Source: JBECKX01 sp964468475
Lineage (GTDB): Bacteria; Zixibacteria; MSB-5A5; CAIYYT01
Assembly (NCBI GenBank): GCA_964468475.1
Contig: CAYXUL010000061.1
Coordinates: 1-19,762 of the forward strand
DNA length: 19,762 nucleotides
Direction: 5' to 3'
Shown: in pieces, positions 7,290 through 14,435 of the stretch
Layout: each line of letters begins with the position of its first letter
How positions within the stretch are numbered: position 1 is the stretch's first letter
The notes under the pieces: generated by a model
Told to the model about the DNA's origin: nothing
Database searches by the model: none
Seen by the model: the letters and a program-made list of their open reading frames with translations, nothing else
Made by a program: the position numbers and the translations under genes

Positions 7290-7563
7290 TGGAGCTCCGG
7301 TTGAGCTTATTGAGCCTGTCGAGTATGGAGCCGATTCCAAACATGATGATCCCCAGGCAGACTCCCATCCCGCCAACCACCAAGCCCGAAGTGACCTGCG
7401 TGCGATTCACGATGCCTGACACGAGATCAGATTTAAGCATGGCGCCGACAAGATCATTGGTGCCGGATACGGTGCTGAGGTCGATGCTGGTGGCAATGAA
7501 ATATCCGACGATGATTCCGGCGATACCCACCAGGATACCGAGAACTCTGTAGAGGTTTGCTAT
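7282..7563 (-). CDS. Small two-TM membrane protein, probable non-standard ATA start
   Basis: The frame encodes a hydrophobic helix (LYRVLGILVGIAGIIVGYFIATS), a polar loop (DLSTVSGTNDLVGAMLKSDL), a second helix (SGLVVGGMGVCLGIIMFGIG) and a basic tail. No family was recognised. The only usual start is GTG 7530, which has no Shine-Dalgarno and cuts the first helix. A textbook site, AAAGGAG (minus strand, 7576-7570), lies six bases before an in-frame ATA at 7563. Starting there gives 93 residues with a complete first helix (I/M-ANLYRVLG). The frame has no ATG, GTG or TTG upstream of ATA before a TAA. It is the first gene of the operon, and its stop overlaps the TlpA-like start. If GTG is correct the protein has 82 residues. 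Confidence 0.65.
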   Translation of the reverse strand: MANLYRVLGILVGIAGIIVGYFIATSIDLSTVSGTNDLVGAMLKSDLVSGIVNRTQVTSGLVVGGMGVCLGIIMFGIGSILDRLNKLNRSSNA

Positions 7564-7569
7564 GACGGA

Positions 7570-7576
7570 CTCCTTT
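7570..7576 (-). promoter_or_regulatory. Shine-Dalgarno site that favours an ATA start
   Basis: AAAGGAG on the minus strand is followed by TCCGTC and then ATA (7563-7561). The six-base spacing is ideal. The only other start it could serve well would need ATG where ATA stands. A tiny overlapping frame (ATG, seven codons, TAG ending inside the ATA-GCA) also runs through this site and could be a leader. Confidence 0.6.
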
Positions 7577-7680
7577 CTGCAGTCATCTTAGTTAACCCAC
7601 ACCAACGAATTACGCAACAAGATCATTGATCTCTTTGAACGGGCCAGCAATACGCTGGGTTTCTTTGAGTCGCTCATTTT

Positions 7681-9054
7681 TTAGAAAAACTGCTGCGTAG
7701 ATACATAGACTACCATACCGCCAGTGTGGGGATTGATGGCCAGGTCGAGCCGCCCCATGTTCCCCAGAAACGACTTTATTGCACCGCGCAGGCCAACTCC
7801 GACTGTCCAGTAGGGGTCCTTGACTCGTTGCGAGAAGTCGGAAAAGCGCCCCCAGATGACTCCGTAGTCAGCGAATATCGCAGCCTGGCTGTAGAGCAGG
7901 CCTGTTTCAATTGCTTTCATGCGTAGTTCGAGATTGGAAACGAACAGGTAGTCGCCGCGCCGAATTTTGTCCTGGTAGCCGCGCACGTTTACATCCCCGG
8001 ATACATAGTAGGGTTGTACCCGTTCATCCGCAGAGGAGAGCTGCAGGAAAGCGCGGCTGGCGAGATTGAAGCGTCCAAAAGCACGGTAGACTCTGCCGGT
8101 AACGCCGCTGTGCCATTTGTCGAACGAGCCGTCGGGGCGTTCGTTGATCAGGCTGCCGCTGGCGGACAGATCGCTGCCTTCGTAAAAATAGCGGTCGTAG
8201 TAAACTCGTCCCAGAGTGAGCCCCCCACCAAAGGAGTAGCGCGGGTAGTCGATAACTGCCACGTGGGGCTTCCCCTTGCTGTCGCTGCGCAGGGTCCAGT
8301 TTTCGCGGTCGTAGCCGCTGAACACCGAGGCGTAAATCCTCTCGTGCAGTCGGCGCCCGAGAACTCCAACTATGCTCTTGTGCTCATAATCGTAATCTCC
8401 GGTTACACCCGCAATTCTCAGTGGGTCTATCTCACGTTGGTCAGAAAGGGCGAGACCGATATTGAAATCTCGTCCGAATGCGCGCGGAACTGAAACAGAG
8501 AAGTACCCTGAATTTTTGCCTTCATAGCGACGGTACAGCACGGCTGTTTGCATATAAAGACCCAGAAAATCCTTCTCGACTGCCCCGACCGACCAGTCAA
8601 GCTTGCCGTCGGTACGGCCGATTGAGAGCAGCGGCAGTAGAGTCCATACTTCCTTAATGCGAAAATCTATCGCTACGGAATCGCTGTGCTCGATGATGCG
8701 AGGCTGAACTTTAGAGAAAATGCCCAACCCGAAGATTTTCTTACGGTCTCTGTCAAGCAACTCGAGATCGAGGGGCAGACCGGCACGGGAGTCGATCTCT
8801 CGCCGCAGAATAAAGCGGCGCGTCCTGAATTTGCCGGAAAAATGGATTGACGATATCGGCTTTCCTGCGAGCGACTGCGCGTCGTGGATTGTCAGCGTAT
8901 CGTTGCTGAGATTGCCGAGAGGGATTTCTCCCCGCACCGGTACTGCCGCCAATAAGCTTGTGACAACCAACCACTTAGCGGCGGCGCCAATGGCGGGCAG
9001 GCAGGTACTGCGTAGCGTGAATAATTTATTGACGAAATAAAGGACTGGTTTCAT
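7681..9054 (-). CDS. Omp85/BamA-superfamily outer-membrane protein with one POTRA domain
   Basis: The protein (457 residues from ATG 9054) has a signal sequence with a long basic n-region and cleavage near VRG/E. One POTRA-like domain (about 66-136; ISSIHFSGKFRTRRFILRREI through SVAIDFRIKE) follows, then a beta-barrel of about 16 strands. VNVRGYQ near residue 370 matches the conserved VRGF/Y lid-loop motif of Omp85 proteins, and the chain ends in Phe (STQQFF), the usual outer-membrane insertion signal. BamA has five POTRA domains and TamA three, so this is a short Omp85 member of unknown cargo, possibly a surface or lipid transporter. A TTG at 9069 is an alternative start. It diverges from the receiver gene, and the minus-strand promoter at 9104-9132 fits it. 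Confidence 0.82.
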   Translation of the reverse strand: MKPVLYFVNKLFTLRSTCLPAIGAAAKWLVVTSLLAAVPVRGEIPLGNLSNDTLTIHDAQSLAGKPISSIHFSGKFRTRRFILRREIDSRAGLPLDLELLDRDRKKIFGLGIFSKVQPRIIEHSDSVAIDFRIKEVWTLLPLLSIGRTDGKLDWSVGAVEKDFLGLYMQTAVLYRRYEGKNSGYFSVSVPRAFGRDFNIGLALSDQREIDPLRIAGVTGDYDYEHKSIVGVLGRRLHERIYASVFSGYDRENWTLRSDSKGKPHVAVIDYPRYSFGGGLTLGRVYYDRYFYEGSDLSASGSLINERPDGSFDKWHSGVTGRVYRAFGRFNLASRAFLQLSSADERVQPYYVSGDVNVRGYQDKIRRGDYLFVSNLELRMKAIETGLLYSQAAIFADYGVIWGRFSDFSQRVKDPYWTVGVGLRGAIKSFLGNMGRLDLAINPHTGGMVVYVSTQQFF

Positions 9055-9103
9055 CTGAAAGCTGCTCAATTTTCACGAAAAGCTCCTAAATCGACACAGA
9101 TAA

Positions 9104-9132
9104 AGTGTAACGAAATCGTTGAGTTATCGCAA
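9104..9132 (-). promoter_or_regulatory. Candidate sigma-70-type promoter for the Omp85-like gene
   Basis: On the minus strand TTGCGA (9132-9127) is separated by 17 bases from TACACT (9109-9104). Four of six bases match consensus in each box. It lies about 50 bases upstream of the start and overlaps the divergent plus-strand promoter. Confidence 0.4.
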
Positions 9133-9146
9133 AAGCTACCGATAAT
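9119..9146 (+). promoter_or_regulatory. Candidate sigma-70-type promoter for the receiver gene
   Basis: TTGAGT (9119-9124), a 16-base spacer and GATAAT (9141-9146) place a transcript start near 9153. The coding start is ATG 9179. The -35 box lies inside the spacer of the opposing promoter, and a 5-2-5 inverted repeat AACGA/TCGTT (9109-9120) overlaps both. Confidence 0.45.
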
Positions 9147-9178
9147 TTTACTAAAGACTGGTGAACAAGACGGGAAGC

Positions 9179-9550
9179 ATGAGCAATAACAAAAAAGTAC
9201 TCATAGTCGACGACTTCGGCGACACCGGGAAGATACTTGTGCAGATGTTCGATCATCTTAACGTGCCCACGGAATCTGTAGACAACCCGGGAGATGCTTT
9301 CGAAAAAGTCGCCAAGCATCAGTATCGACTCGTCATCGCCGATTCACGAATGCCCAAGCTTGATGGTGTCAGCTTGCTCAAACGTATCCGCGAACGCTGG
9401 CCCGCAACAAAGGTGGCAGTTATGTCTACATTCAACTCCGGCACCACTCAGAAGCTGGTTGCCAAGGACGACATCGACTACTACCTTCCCAAGCCGATCA
9501 ATATGGGGCATCTCGAGAAGATTACTCGCGAATTGGCATTGTCGAAATAG
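9179..9550 (+). CDS. Stand-alone CheY-like response regulator receiver
   Basis: The 123-residue protein is a single receiver (REC) domain with no output domain. Seen motifs are the acidic pair Asp11-Asp12 (VLIVDDFG), phospho-acceptor Asp55 (LVIADSRMPKLDG), the conserved Ser/Thr switch (VMSTF, residues 83-84) and Lys105 in YYLPKPIN. All residues needed for phosphorylation are present. Such proteins relay phosphate or bind a partner. No histidine kinase is encoded in the window, so its partner is elsewhere. ATG 9179 is chosen over GTG 9161, because the predicted transcript would leave only about eight bases before GTG and a weak GGGA site precedes the ATG. It is transcribed away from the Omp85-like gene. 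Confidence 0.92.
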   Translation: MSNNKKVLIVDDFGDTGKILVQMFDHLNVPTESVDNPGDAFEKVAKHQYRLVIADSRMPKLDGVSLLKRIRERWPATKVAVMSTFNSGTTQKLVAKDDIDYYLPKPINMGHLEKITRELALSK

Positions 9551-9646
9551 CGGGGATTGAAGTAACTCGAGAGGCATTCTCTGCGAGTGGCCTTCAAGAT
9601 GAATTTCAAGAAATCCCAGAACAACGAGACCCAACGATTTTCATTG

Positions 9647-9683
9647 TCATAAGAATGTAAATCTATATTCTCATGAGGATGTA
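9647..9683 (+). repeat. Imperfect direct repeat upstream of the lipoprotein gene
   Basis: TCATAAGAATGTA (9647-9659) and TCATGAGGATGTA (9671-9683) differ at two positions and are 24 bases apart. The spacing is just over two helical turns. They lie 66-102 bases before the lipoprotein start, where promoter or regulator sites would be expected. Confidence 0.35.
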
Positions 9684-9748
9684 GCTATCGAAACTTACAT
9701 CTCTGTGAAAACATCTTTTGTCGTAAAATCTAGTCGGGAGGATAACTT

Positions 9749-10687
9749 ATGAAGAAACTCTGTTCAGCGCTGGCCGCGACCGCTCTCTTGCTTGCATCGC
9801 TGTCGATGCTCTCTTGCTCGAGCAGCGATGACTCGGGAACCAACAATAACAACAATATTTCGCAGGCGCAAGCCGACCAGATGCAGGCGCTTGCCGCCTC
9901 GCTTGTCCCATTTGCGGGAGTGGCCACGACGACCGGCGTAACTCAGCTTGACGGTGTAGACGAATCTGACTTCGACCTGTCCGGAATCGTGGATACACAG
10001 CAGGGTGTGGACTTTTCCGTTTCCTACGATTCTAGTGGCGGCTGGTGGGATGCCCACTTTTCGTACGAAACCGATCCTGCCGCCGATACCGCAGTTTCGG
10101 TAACCGTGCGGGATTCCGTCAGGTTCGAGGATGGCTCCGGAGGTGCTCAGCAAAATCCCGATGATCTGACTGACTTGATGAAAAATATCGCCTCGATAGC
10201 GTTGTCCACAGATATTCCCGACTTCGGCACCGTCGGCTTCTCGATGCACAGCAATCTGAATTATTCCAGCCTGACTTCCCCTGCCGTTACGGTAGACGGA
10301 AACATGAGCTTCAATCTTAACGCCGACATTGCCATACAGGATTCGACGCTTTCGGGCACCGTGGCAGCGACTCTGGAAATAACGAACCTGCAAGTGCCCA
10401 AGCCGGCATCTGCCGGAGACATGGCGTGCCCAACCTCGGGCGTAATTGTCCTGCACGTCACCGAGGATTTATCGGCTCAGGCGGTCAACGAGGGCGTGAA
10501 ATCGACGTCATGGACGATTACTGTGACAGTTCTGAGCGCCAACAGCTACAAGATCAGATTGGATGGAGGCGGCAAGAACTTCGGTGAAGTAACGGTCAAC
10601 GACGCCTGCAGCAGCCCGCTTTCGATTGTCCAACCGCTTGAAAGCGCGGCGGGGAATTTCCTGAAGAATGCGGTGCCGCGGCAATAG
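9749..10687 (+). CDS. Predicted lipoprotein of unknown function
   Basis: The 312-residue protein starts with a lipoprotein signal (MKKLCSALAATALLLAS, then LSMLSC) with lipidated Cys23. Ser at +2 suggests the outer membrane in Gram-negative bacteria. A low-complexity Ser/Asp/Asn linker (SSSDDSGTNNNNN) precedes the mature domain. The rest is rich in beta-strand patterns alternating with Asp/Ser/Thr turns (FDLSGIVDTQQGVDFSVSYD, FSMHSNLNYSSL, GNMSFNLNADIAIQDSTLSGTVAATLEI), suggesting a beta-sandwich or beta-solenoid. Two cysteines (MACPTSG and NDACSS) might form a disulfide. No known domain was recognised. The start is ATG 9749 behind GGGAGG with seven-base spacing. It appears to be a single-gene unit followed by the terminator at 10745. 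Confidence 0.82.
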   Translation: MKKLCSALAATALLLASLSMLSCSSSDDSGTNNNNNISQAQADQMQALAASLVPFAGVATTTGVTQLDGVDESDFDLSGIVDTQQGVDFSVSYDSSGGWWDAHFSYETDPAADTAVSVTVRDSVRFEDGSGGAQQNPDDLTDLMKNIASIALSTDIPDFGTVGFSMHSNLNYSSLTSPAVTVDGNMSFNLNADIAIQDSTLSGTVAATLEITNLQVPKPASAGDMACPTSGVIVLHVTEDLSAQAVNEGVKSTSWTITVTVLSANSYKIRLDGGGKNFGEVTVNDACSSPLSIVQPLESAAGNFLKNAVPRQ

Positions 10688-10744
10688 TAAGTCTGCGCGA
10701 TAGCTTGGTGCATTGGCGCAAGCTCACTGAAAGTGTAGAAAGTA

Positions 10745-10779
10745 AAGAGCGCTGTTCGATTTTTCAGGACGGCGCTCTT
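10745..10779 (+). terminator. Hairpin terminator after the lipoprotein gene
   Basis: AAGAGCGCTGTTC (10745-10757) pairs with GGACGGCGCTCTT (10767-10779), giving 13 pairs with two G-U pairs and a 9-base loop. CTTATTG follows, a weak U-tract. It lies 57 bases after the lipoprotein stop. Confidence 0.6.
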
Positions 10780-11081
10780 CTTATTGAGGCAAGCTCAAGC
10801 GAGCACTCGGCTACGAAAGCCGCCGGACAGCGCCGATCCCGGCTGCGATTGTTGCTTGCCAGATTGGGGAAAGTAGGTATATTGGGGTGTTACTCACGGT
10901 ATTCGGAATACTCAATACTGCCAGAGGTTGCCGCTCTTACACGACTGCTAACGGAGAGAAGAGTTCAATAACGAGGAACGACGCCCGTGCGCGTCAGTTA
11001 TCCTCGCATCTGTATTGGCATCCCTTGTGGGCTGCGGGTTTGGTCCCGCTTGGGCACACAAGCGATTAGTCAGGAGTGCTG
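10780..11081 (+). other. Intergenic region upstream of the cohesin/dockerin gene
   Basis: No convincing gene is present. A promoter-like pair is seen at 10856-10883. One plus-strand frame near 10985-11060 reads like a degenerate signal peptide with an LVGC box (ASVILASVLASLVGC) but has no start codon before TTG 11015 and runs on antisense to nothing useful. It is probably chance or a decayed lipoprotein start. Confidence 0.5.
10856..10883 (+). promoter_or_regulatory. Candidate promoter upstream of the cohesin/dockerin gene
   Basis: TTGCCA (10856-10861), a 16-base spacer and TATATT (10878-10883) resemble a sigma-70 promoter. The resulting leader would be about 190 bases. Sequence match only. 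Confidence 0.35.
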
Positions 11082-11966
11082 ATGTTATCTCTGCGGAAGT
11101 TAGTCGCAATTCCACTCTGCCTTACTCTGGCAACAATTCTGGCGAGCAGTTTGTCCGCGCAAGAGAATATCCGCGTCTGGTATTCGAATCCACGCGGTGT
11201 GCTGCCCGGCAGCATTATGAATATCTCCATCATGATGAGTTCGACCCGACAGTTGGGGGGCATCGATCTGACGGTTCATTACGACGACAGCTTACTCAGT
11301 TTCATCTCCGCCGCTCAGGATACCGGACTAAAGCACTGGGAGTATTTTCTAACTACCCAAAATGACTCGCTCAATACAGTGCGCATCGTCTCTATCGCAA
11401 ACGGCGGTTCACCACTCACTTCGCCTGACTCCATTGATTACTTTCCCAAAGGCTCCATTGTCAATCTGCAGTTCTTTGTAGACCCCACCTGGCTGGCTGA
11501 TTCCGGCCGAGTTGCCTTTGACTATTTGTGGCCGTTGTGCACTTCCAATGCAATGTCGAATATTGTCGGCGATACACTAATCATGCTACGCCGAATTTAT
11601 GACCGGCGGGGTCATCTGGTTTGGGATGAGACAGATAACACCAACTACCCGGACGAAAATCGACCTCCTATGTTAGGTGTAGCTGACAGTTGTCTGGTCG
11701 GGGCGACTAAGGTTGCCATGGAGATCGATTTCTACTACGGGGAGGCGACTAATTACTACATCTGTGGAGACGCCGATGCCAGCGATGGGATCTCAGTTGC
11801 GGATGCAGTCAGGATTATCAACTATATCTTTGCTTCAGGTCAACCGCCAAACCCACTGGCAGCAGGTGACGCTGACTGCAGTGGAGAGGTCTCGATCTCG
11901 GACGCGGTCTACCTGATCGGCTACATCTTCGGTGGCGGACCACCCCCGTGTGCCAGCTGTCCTTGA
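11082..11966 (+). CDS. Secreted protein with cohesin-like domain and C-terminal type I dockerin
   Basis: The 294-residue protein has a signal peptide (cleavage near LSAQ). Residues about 28-175 look like a cohesin-type beta-sandwich: the opening VLPGSIMNISIMM, the segment LGGIDLTVHYDDSLLSFISA and NTVRIVSIANGG follow the usual order. A linker region to about 225 precedes a dockerin of two calcium-binding repeats, GDADASDGISVADAVRII (first) and GDADCSGEVSISDAVYLI (second), each with the Asp ladder and a following helix, ending GGGPPPCASCP. Cohesin and dockerin normally bind each other on separate proteins, so having both allows chains of subunits or intramolecular capping. No catalytic domain is present, so this is not itself a cellulosome enzyme. 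ATG 11082 follows AGGAG with five-base spacing; a GTG at 11076 overlaps that site. Confidence 0.85.
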   Translation: MLSLRKLVAIPLCLTLATILASSLSAQENIRVWYSNPRGVLPGSIMNISIMMSSTRQLGGIDLTVHYDDSLLSFISAAQDTGLKHWEYFLTTQNDSLNTVRIVSIANGGSPLTSPDSIDYFPKGSIVNLQFFVDPTWLADSGRVAFDYLWPLCTSNAMSNIVGDTLIMLRRIYDRRGHLVWDETDNTNYPDENRPPMLGVADSCLVGATKVAMEIDFYYGEATNYYICGDADASDGISVADAVRIINYIFASGQPPNPLAAGDADCSGEVSISDAVYLIGYIFGGGPPPCASCP

Positions 11967-11982
11967 TGTATGGGTTGCCAGC

Positions 11983-12002
11983 AGCCCTGAATTACCGGGG
12001 CT
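11983..12002. terminator. Hairpin between convergent genes
   Basis: AGCCCTG (11983-11989) pairs with CGGGGCT (11996-12002) around AATTAC, with one G-U pair. It fills the 36-base gap between the dockerin gene stop and the DUF899 gene stop. Neither strand has a good T-run, so termination may be weak or factor-dependent. Confidence 0.4.
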
Positions 12003-12590
12003 CTATTCGTACTGAAATTTGGGTTCCCAGCCATTGACCCCATTGGGGAGCAGGTCGAACAAATGCCACAAGGCGCAGTAGTCGTCTCCCGGGCCGAAGA
12101 AGGCTTTGGCAACGCGCTCGATTTTGCCGTTCGCACTTTTCCGAAAAGTCGAAAACCCCGGCCACTGTTTGCCATCCTCTGACTCAAAGCCGACATCCTT
12201 CGAGAAAGTCGTTCCTTTATGGGAGTACATAGGAAATTCCCAACCTCGGCTTTGGGCGAATTGCCTTTGAGTTTCGTGGTCGTCCGGCGAAACCAAGACG
12301 AAAGCAGCACGGTTGCTGAGATGGTGGCGTACTCCATTGAAACCGTCCGCCCACAATGTGCAATAGGGGCAGCTCTTTCCCATGTTGTGGATGAGCAACA
12401 ATTCGTCTTTATCTCCAAACATCTGGGACAGCTTCACCTGGCTGCCATCAGGTGCCGTGAACTGGTAATCGTCAACCGGCTGCGCCGGAAGTTGCTTGCG
12501 CATCTCAGCCAGTTTCTTCTTCTCTTCCAGTATTTGCTGTTCCAGCTCTTCCACCTGATTTGCCAGGGCAACTGATTCTGCGGCACCCAT
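12003..12590 (-). CDS. DUF899 family thioredoxin-fold protein
   Basis: The 195-residue protein opens with a charged helix likely to form a coiled coil (about 11-34; QVEELEQQILEEKKKLAEMR). A thioredoxin-like domain follows. The diagnostic stretch is FGDKDELLLIHNMGKSCPYCTLWADGFNG (about 59-87), with a CPYC site (Cys74 and Cys77). LVSPDDHETQRQFAQSRGWEFPMYS and FYG-like FFGPGDDYCALWHLFDLLP also match the family. There is no signal peptide, so it should be cytoplasmic. The catalytic role of DUF899 proteins is not settled; a thiol-disulfide or peroxidase-like function is suggested by the fold and CPYC. ATG 12590 follows AGGAGGAAG. It diverges from the EamA gene and converges on the dockerin gene. 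Confidence 0.9.
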   Translation of the reverse strand: MGAAESVALANQVEELEQQILEEKKKLAEMRKQLPAQPVDDYQFTAPDGSQVKLSQMFGDKDELLLIHNMGKSCPYCTLWADGFNGVRHHLSNRAAFVLVSPDDHETQRQFAQSRGWEFPMYSHKGTTFSKDVGFESEDGKQWPGFSTFRKSANGKIERVAKAFFGPGDDYCALWHLFDLLPNGVNGWEPKFQYE

Positions 12591-12756
12591 ACACTTCCTC
12601 CTGCGTTCAGACTACGAAGTCTGCAGTTCAATTTCTTCTTTTCAACATGAAAACGTAATCAGCCGTCATTTGGTTGCCAAAATTGGGCTGGCTGCGATCG
12701 TCTCGCCAAACAAAGGTGTTGTGATCGACCGCTGTAGTCTCAATATTGCCACCAAG

Positions 12757-13668
12757 ATGATTCAATCGTCCGACCGCAGCAGCATGATAGCCCTGATTTC
12801 CGGTGCAGTATTAATCAGTTTTTCCGCAGTCTTTGTAAAGGTTGTCAGCGTAGGTCCGACAACATCAGCTTTCTACCGCATGGCATTCGGCAGTGCTATC
12901 CTTGTAGTCATCGAGCTGATACGCAGGGACAGGCTCTTCGTCAGCAAGCGTGCACTGATTTACACGATACTCGCGGGAGTCTTCTTCTCCGGCGATCTTA
13001 CTTTCTGGCATAGAAGCGTTATCTATACAGGTCCGGGTATCTCTACGATGCTTGCGAATTTCCAGGTCGTGTTTCTGGCGATTATCGGCCTGTTGGTGCT
13101 GCATGAGCACCCCGGCTGGAAGGCACTGGTCGCAATACCTTTGGCGCTGGGCGGGCTGCTTCTGCTCGTTGGCCCAAAATGGGAGGAGTTGGGTGGGCAG
13201 TACCATTGGGGCGTGATCTTCGGATTGATCACCGCAATGTTCTACGCCTGTTACGTGCTGTCGCTGCGAGGCCTTCGCAAGCTTGATGAACATCCGACGG
13301 CAATGGCTTCTATCACAGTGGTTTCTGTAGTCACTACAGTAATTCTGCTGTTTATCAATCTAGCCGAGGGTGAGAGCTTCGCGATCCCCGACACTCATAG
13401 CTGGCTGGCACTGGTCGCCTATGGCATCTGCGGACAGGTTCTTGGCTGGGTGCTGATCACGCGTGGCATTCAGGGGCTTACCGCTGCGCGGATCGGTTTG
13501 ATACTACTGCTGCAGCCAACATTGTCATTTGCCTGGGACATAATTTTCTTCCACAGGCCAACAGTTCTCGTGGAAGTCGTCGGCGCCTTAATTGCGCTAG
13601 GGGCGATTTACCTCGGAGGTACAAGATCGACGCGTGCGCAAAACCTGAGCCCGGAGCAGTCCGGGTGA
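12757..13668 (+). CDS. EamA/DMT-superfamily transporter
   Basis: The protein has 303 residues and ten hydrophobic helices arranged as two EamA repeats. The first covers about 10-145 (ALISGAVLISFSAVFVKVVSVGPTTSAFYRM and later LVLHEHPGWKALVAIPLALGGLLLL). The second covers about 155-290 (WGVIFGLITAMFYACYVLSLRGL and TLSFAWDIIFFHRPTVLVEVVGALIALGAIYLG). DMT transporters of this kind move amino acids, metabolites or drugs across the inner membrane; the substrate is unknown. ATG 12757 gives the family's usual length. GTG 12721, with an AAAGG site, and TTG 12670 extend the N-terminus by 12 or 29 residues with non-conserved sequence. The gene overlaps the next by four bases (GTGA), indicating a two-gene operon. 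Confidence 0.87.
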   Translation: MIQSSDRSSMIALISGAVLISFSAVFVKVVSVGPTTSAFYRMAFGSAILVVIELIRRDRLFVSKRALIYTILAGVFFSGDLTFWHRSVIYTGPGISTMLANFQVVFLAIIGLLVLHEHPGWKALVAIPLALGGLLLLVGPKWEELGGQYHWGVIFGLITAMFYACYVLSLRGLRKLDEHPTAMASITVVSVVTTVILLFINLAEGESFAIPDTHSWLALVAYGICGQVLGWVLITRGIQGLTAARIGLILLLQPTLSFAWDIIFFHRPTVLVEVVGALIALGAIYLGGTRSTRAQNLSPEQSG

Positions 13669-14411
13669 GAGCTGACGCACGGGTGATTATTACCGGCGCC
13701 ACTTCCGGAATCGGCAGGGCGCTGGCGCTAAAATTTCTGGAAGAGGGACACCGCGTAGGAATCACGGGTCGTCGAGTCGAACGCCTGAACGAAATCAAGG
13801 AGAAGGACCCGGAGCGAGTCGAGATTCTCTGCCAGGACTTGACGCAGCGTGACAGTATTTTCAAGGGTTTGGACGACTTACGCGACCGCCTCGGTGGCCT
13901 TGACATCTGCATCGCCAACGCCGGAGCCGCCCGACGAGATTGCACACTGCCGCTGCAAAATGAGCTTGAGGTCGCCGATGTAAACGTTCTCGGCTTTCTG
14001 GTTACCGTCAATTGGGCGATGCACCACTTCAAACAGCAGGGCAGCGGTCACATAGTAGGGGTATCGTCGGTGGCGGCATTCTGGGGGAATATGTATAATC
14101 CGATGTACAATGCTACCAAGGCTTTCGAGATGAACTACCTGCGTGGGCTGCGTGAGCACCTTCGTGACTTCGGAATCACGGTTACGGATATCCGACCCGG
14201 TTTCGTAGCGACTGAGATGACGGCGAACAATCCGCGCATGATCGCTGTCTCGACTCCCGAGAAGGCGGCTGAGCAGATTTACAGGGCAATTGAAAGACGG
14301 AAGAAGATCGTCTACATTACGAAACGCTGGCGCTATCTTTCGTGGCTTATGCGTATTACCCCTGAGTTCATTTATCGAAGATTGGCCAAGATGAATCAAC
14401 CGGGAAACTAG
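13665..14411 (+). CDS. Short-chain dehydrogenase/reductase (classical SDR)
   Basis: The 248-residue protein has the complete classical SDR set: the cofactor loop TGATSGIG (10-17), NAG (85-87), catalytic Ser135 (VGVSSVAAF), Tyr148 and Lys152 (YNATK), and the PGFVATEM segment after the active site. Arg36-Arg37 after the second strand (ITGRR) suggest NADP(H) preference. The substrate is not evident; relatives such as YqjQ or DltE-like enzymes act on lipids or small carbonyls. A basic, partly hydrophobic C-terminus (KRWRYLSWLMRITPEFIYRRLAK) may touch the membrane. The start is GTG 13665, overlapping the TGA of the EamA gene, with GGAG eight bases upstream. Coupled translation suggests a shared process, but none is obvious. 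Confidence 0.92.
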   Translation: MRADARVIITGATSGIGRALALKFLEEGHRVGITGRRVERLNEIKEKDPERVEILCQDLTQRDSIFKGLDDLRDRLGGLDICIANAGAARRDCTLPLQNELEVADVNVLGFLVTVNWAMHHFKQQGSGHIVGVSSVAAFWGNMYNPMYNATKAFEMNYLRGLREHLRDFGITVTDIRPGFVATEMTANNPRMIAVSTPEKAAEQIYRAIERRKKIVYITKRWRYLSWLMRITPEFIYRRLAKMNQPGN

Positions 14412-14435
14412 GACTTAACGCAGAGGAGAACAAGC

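Noticed and set aside
7564..7680. Possible fluoride riboswitch ahead of the crcB-containing operon
   Set aside because: I looked for the crcB-motif conserved segments and saw none. The only structure is a 13-base palindrome (AGATCA-T-TGATCT, 7620-7632), more like an operator or chance.
10887..11365. Plus-strand frames before and over the cohesin/dockerin gene, one with an LVGC lipobox
   Set aside because: No start codon upstream of the lipobox, no ribosome site, and the frame runs through the well-supported dockerin protein gene in another phase.
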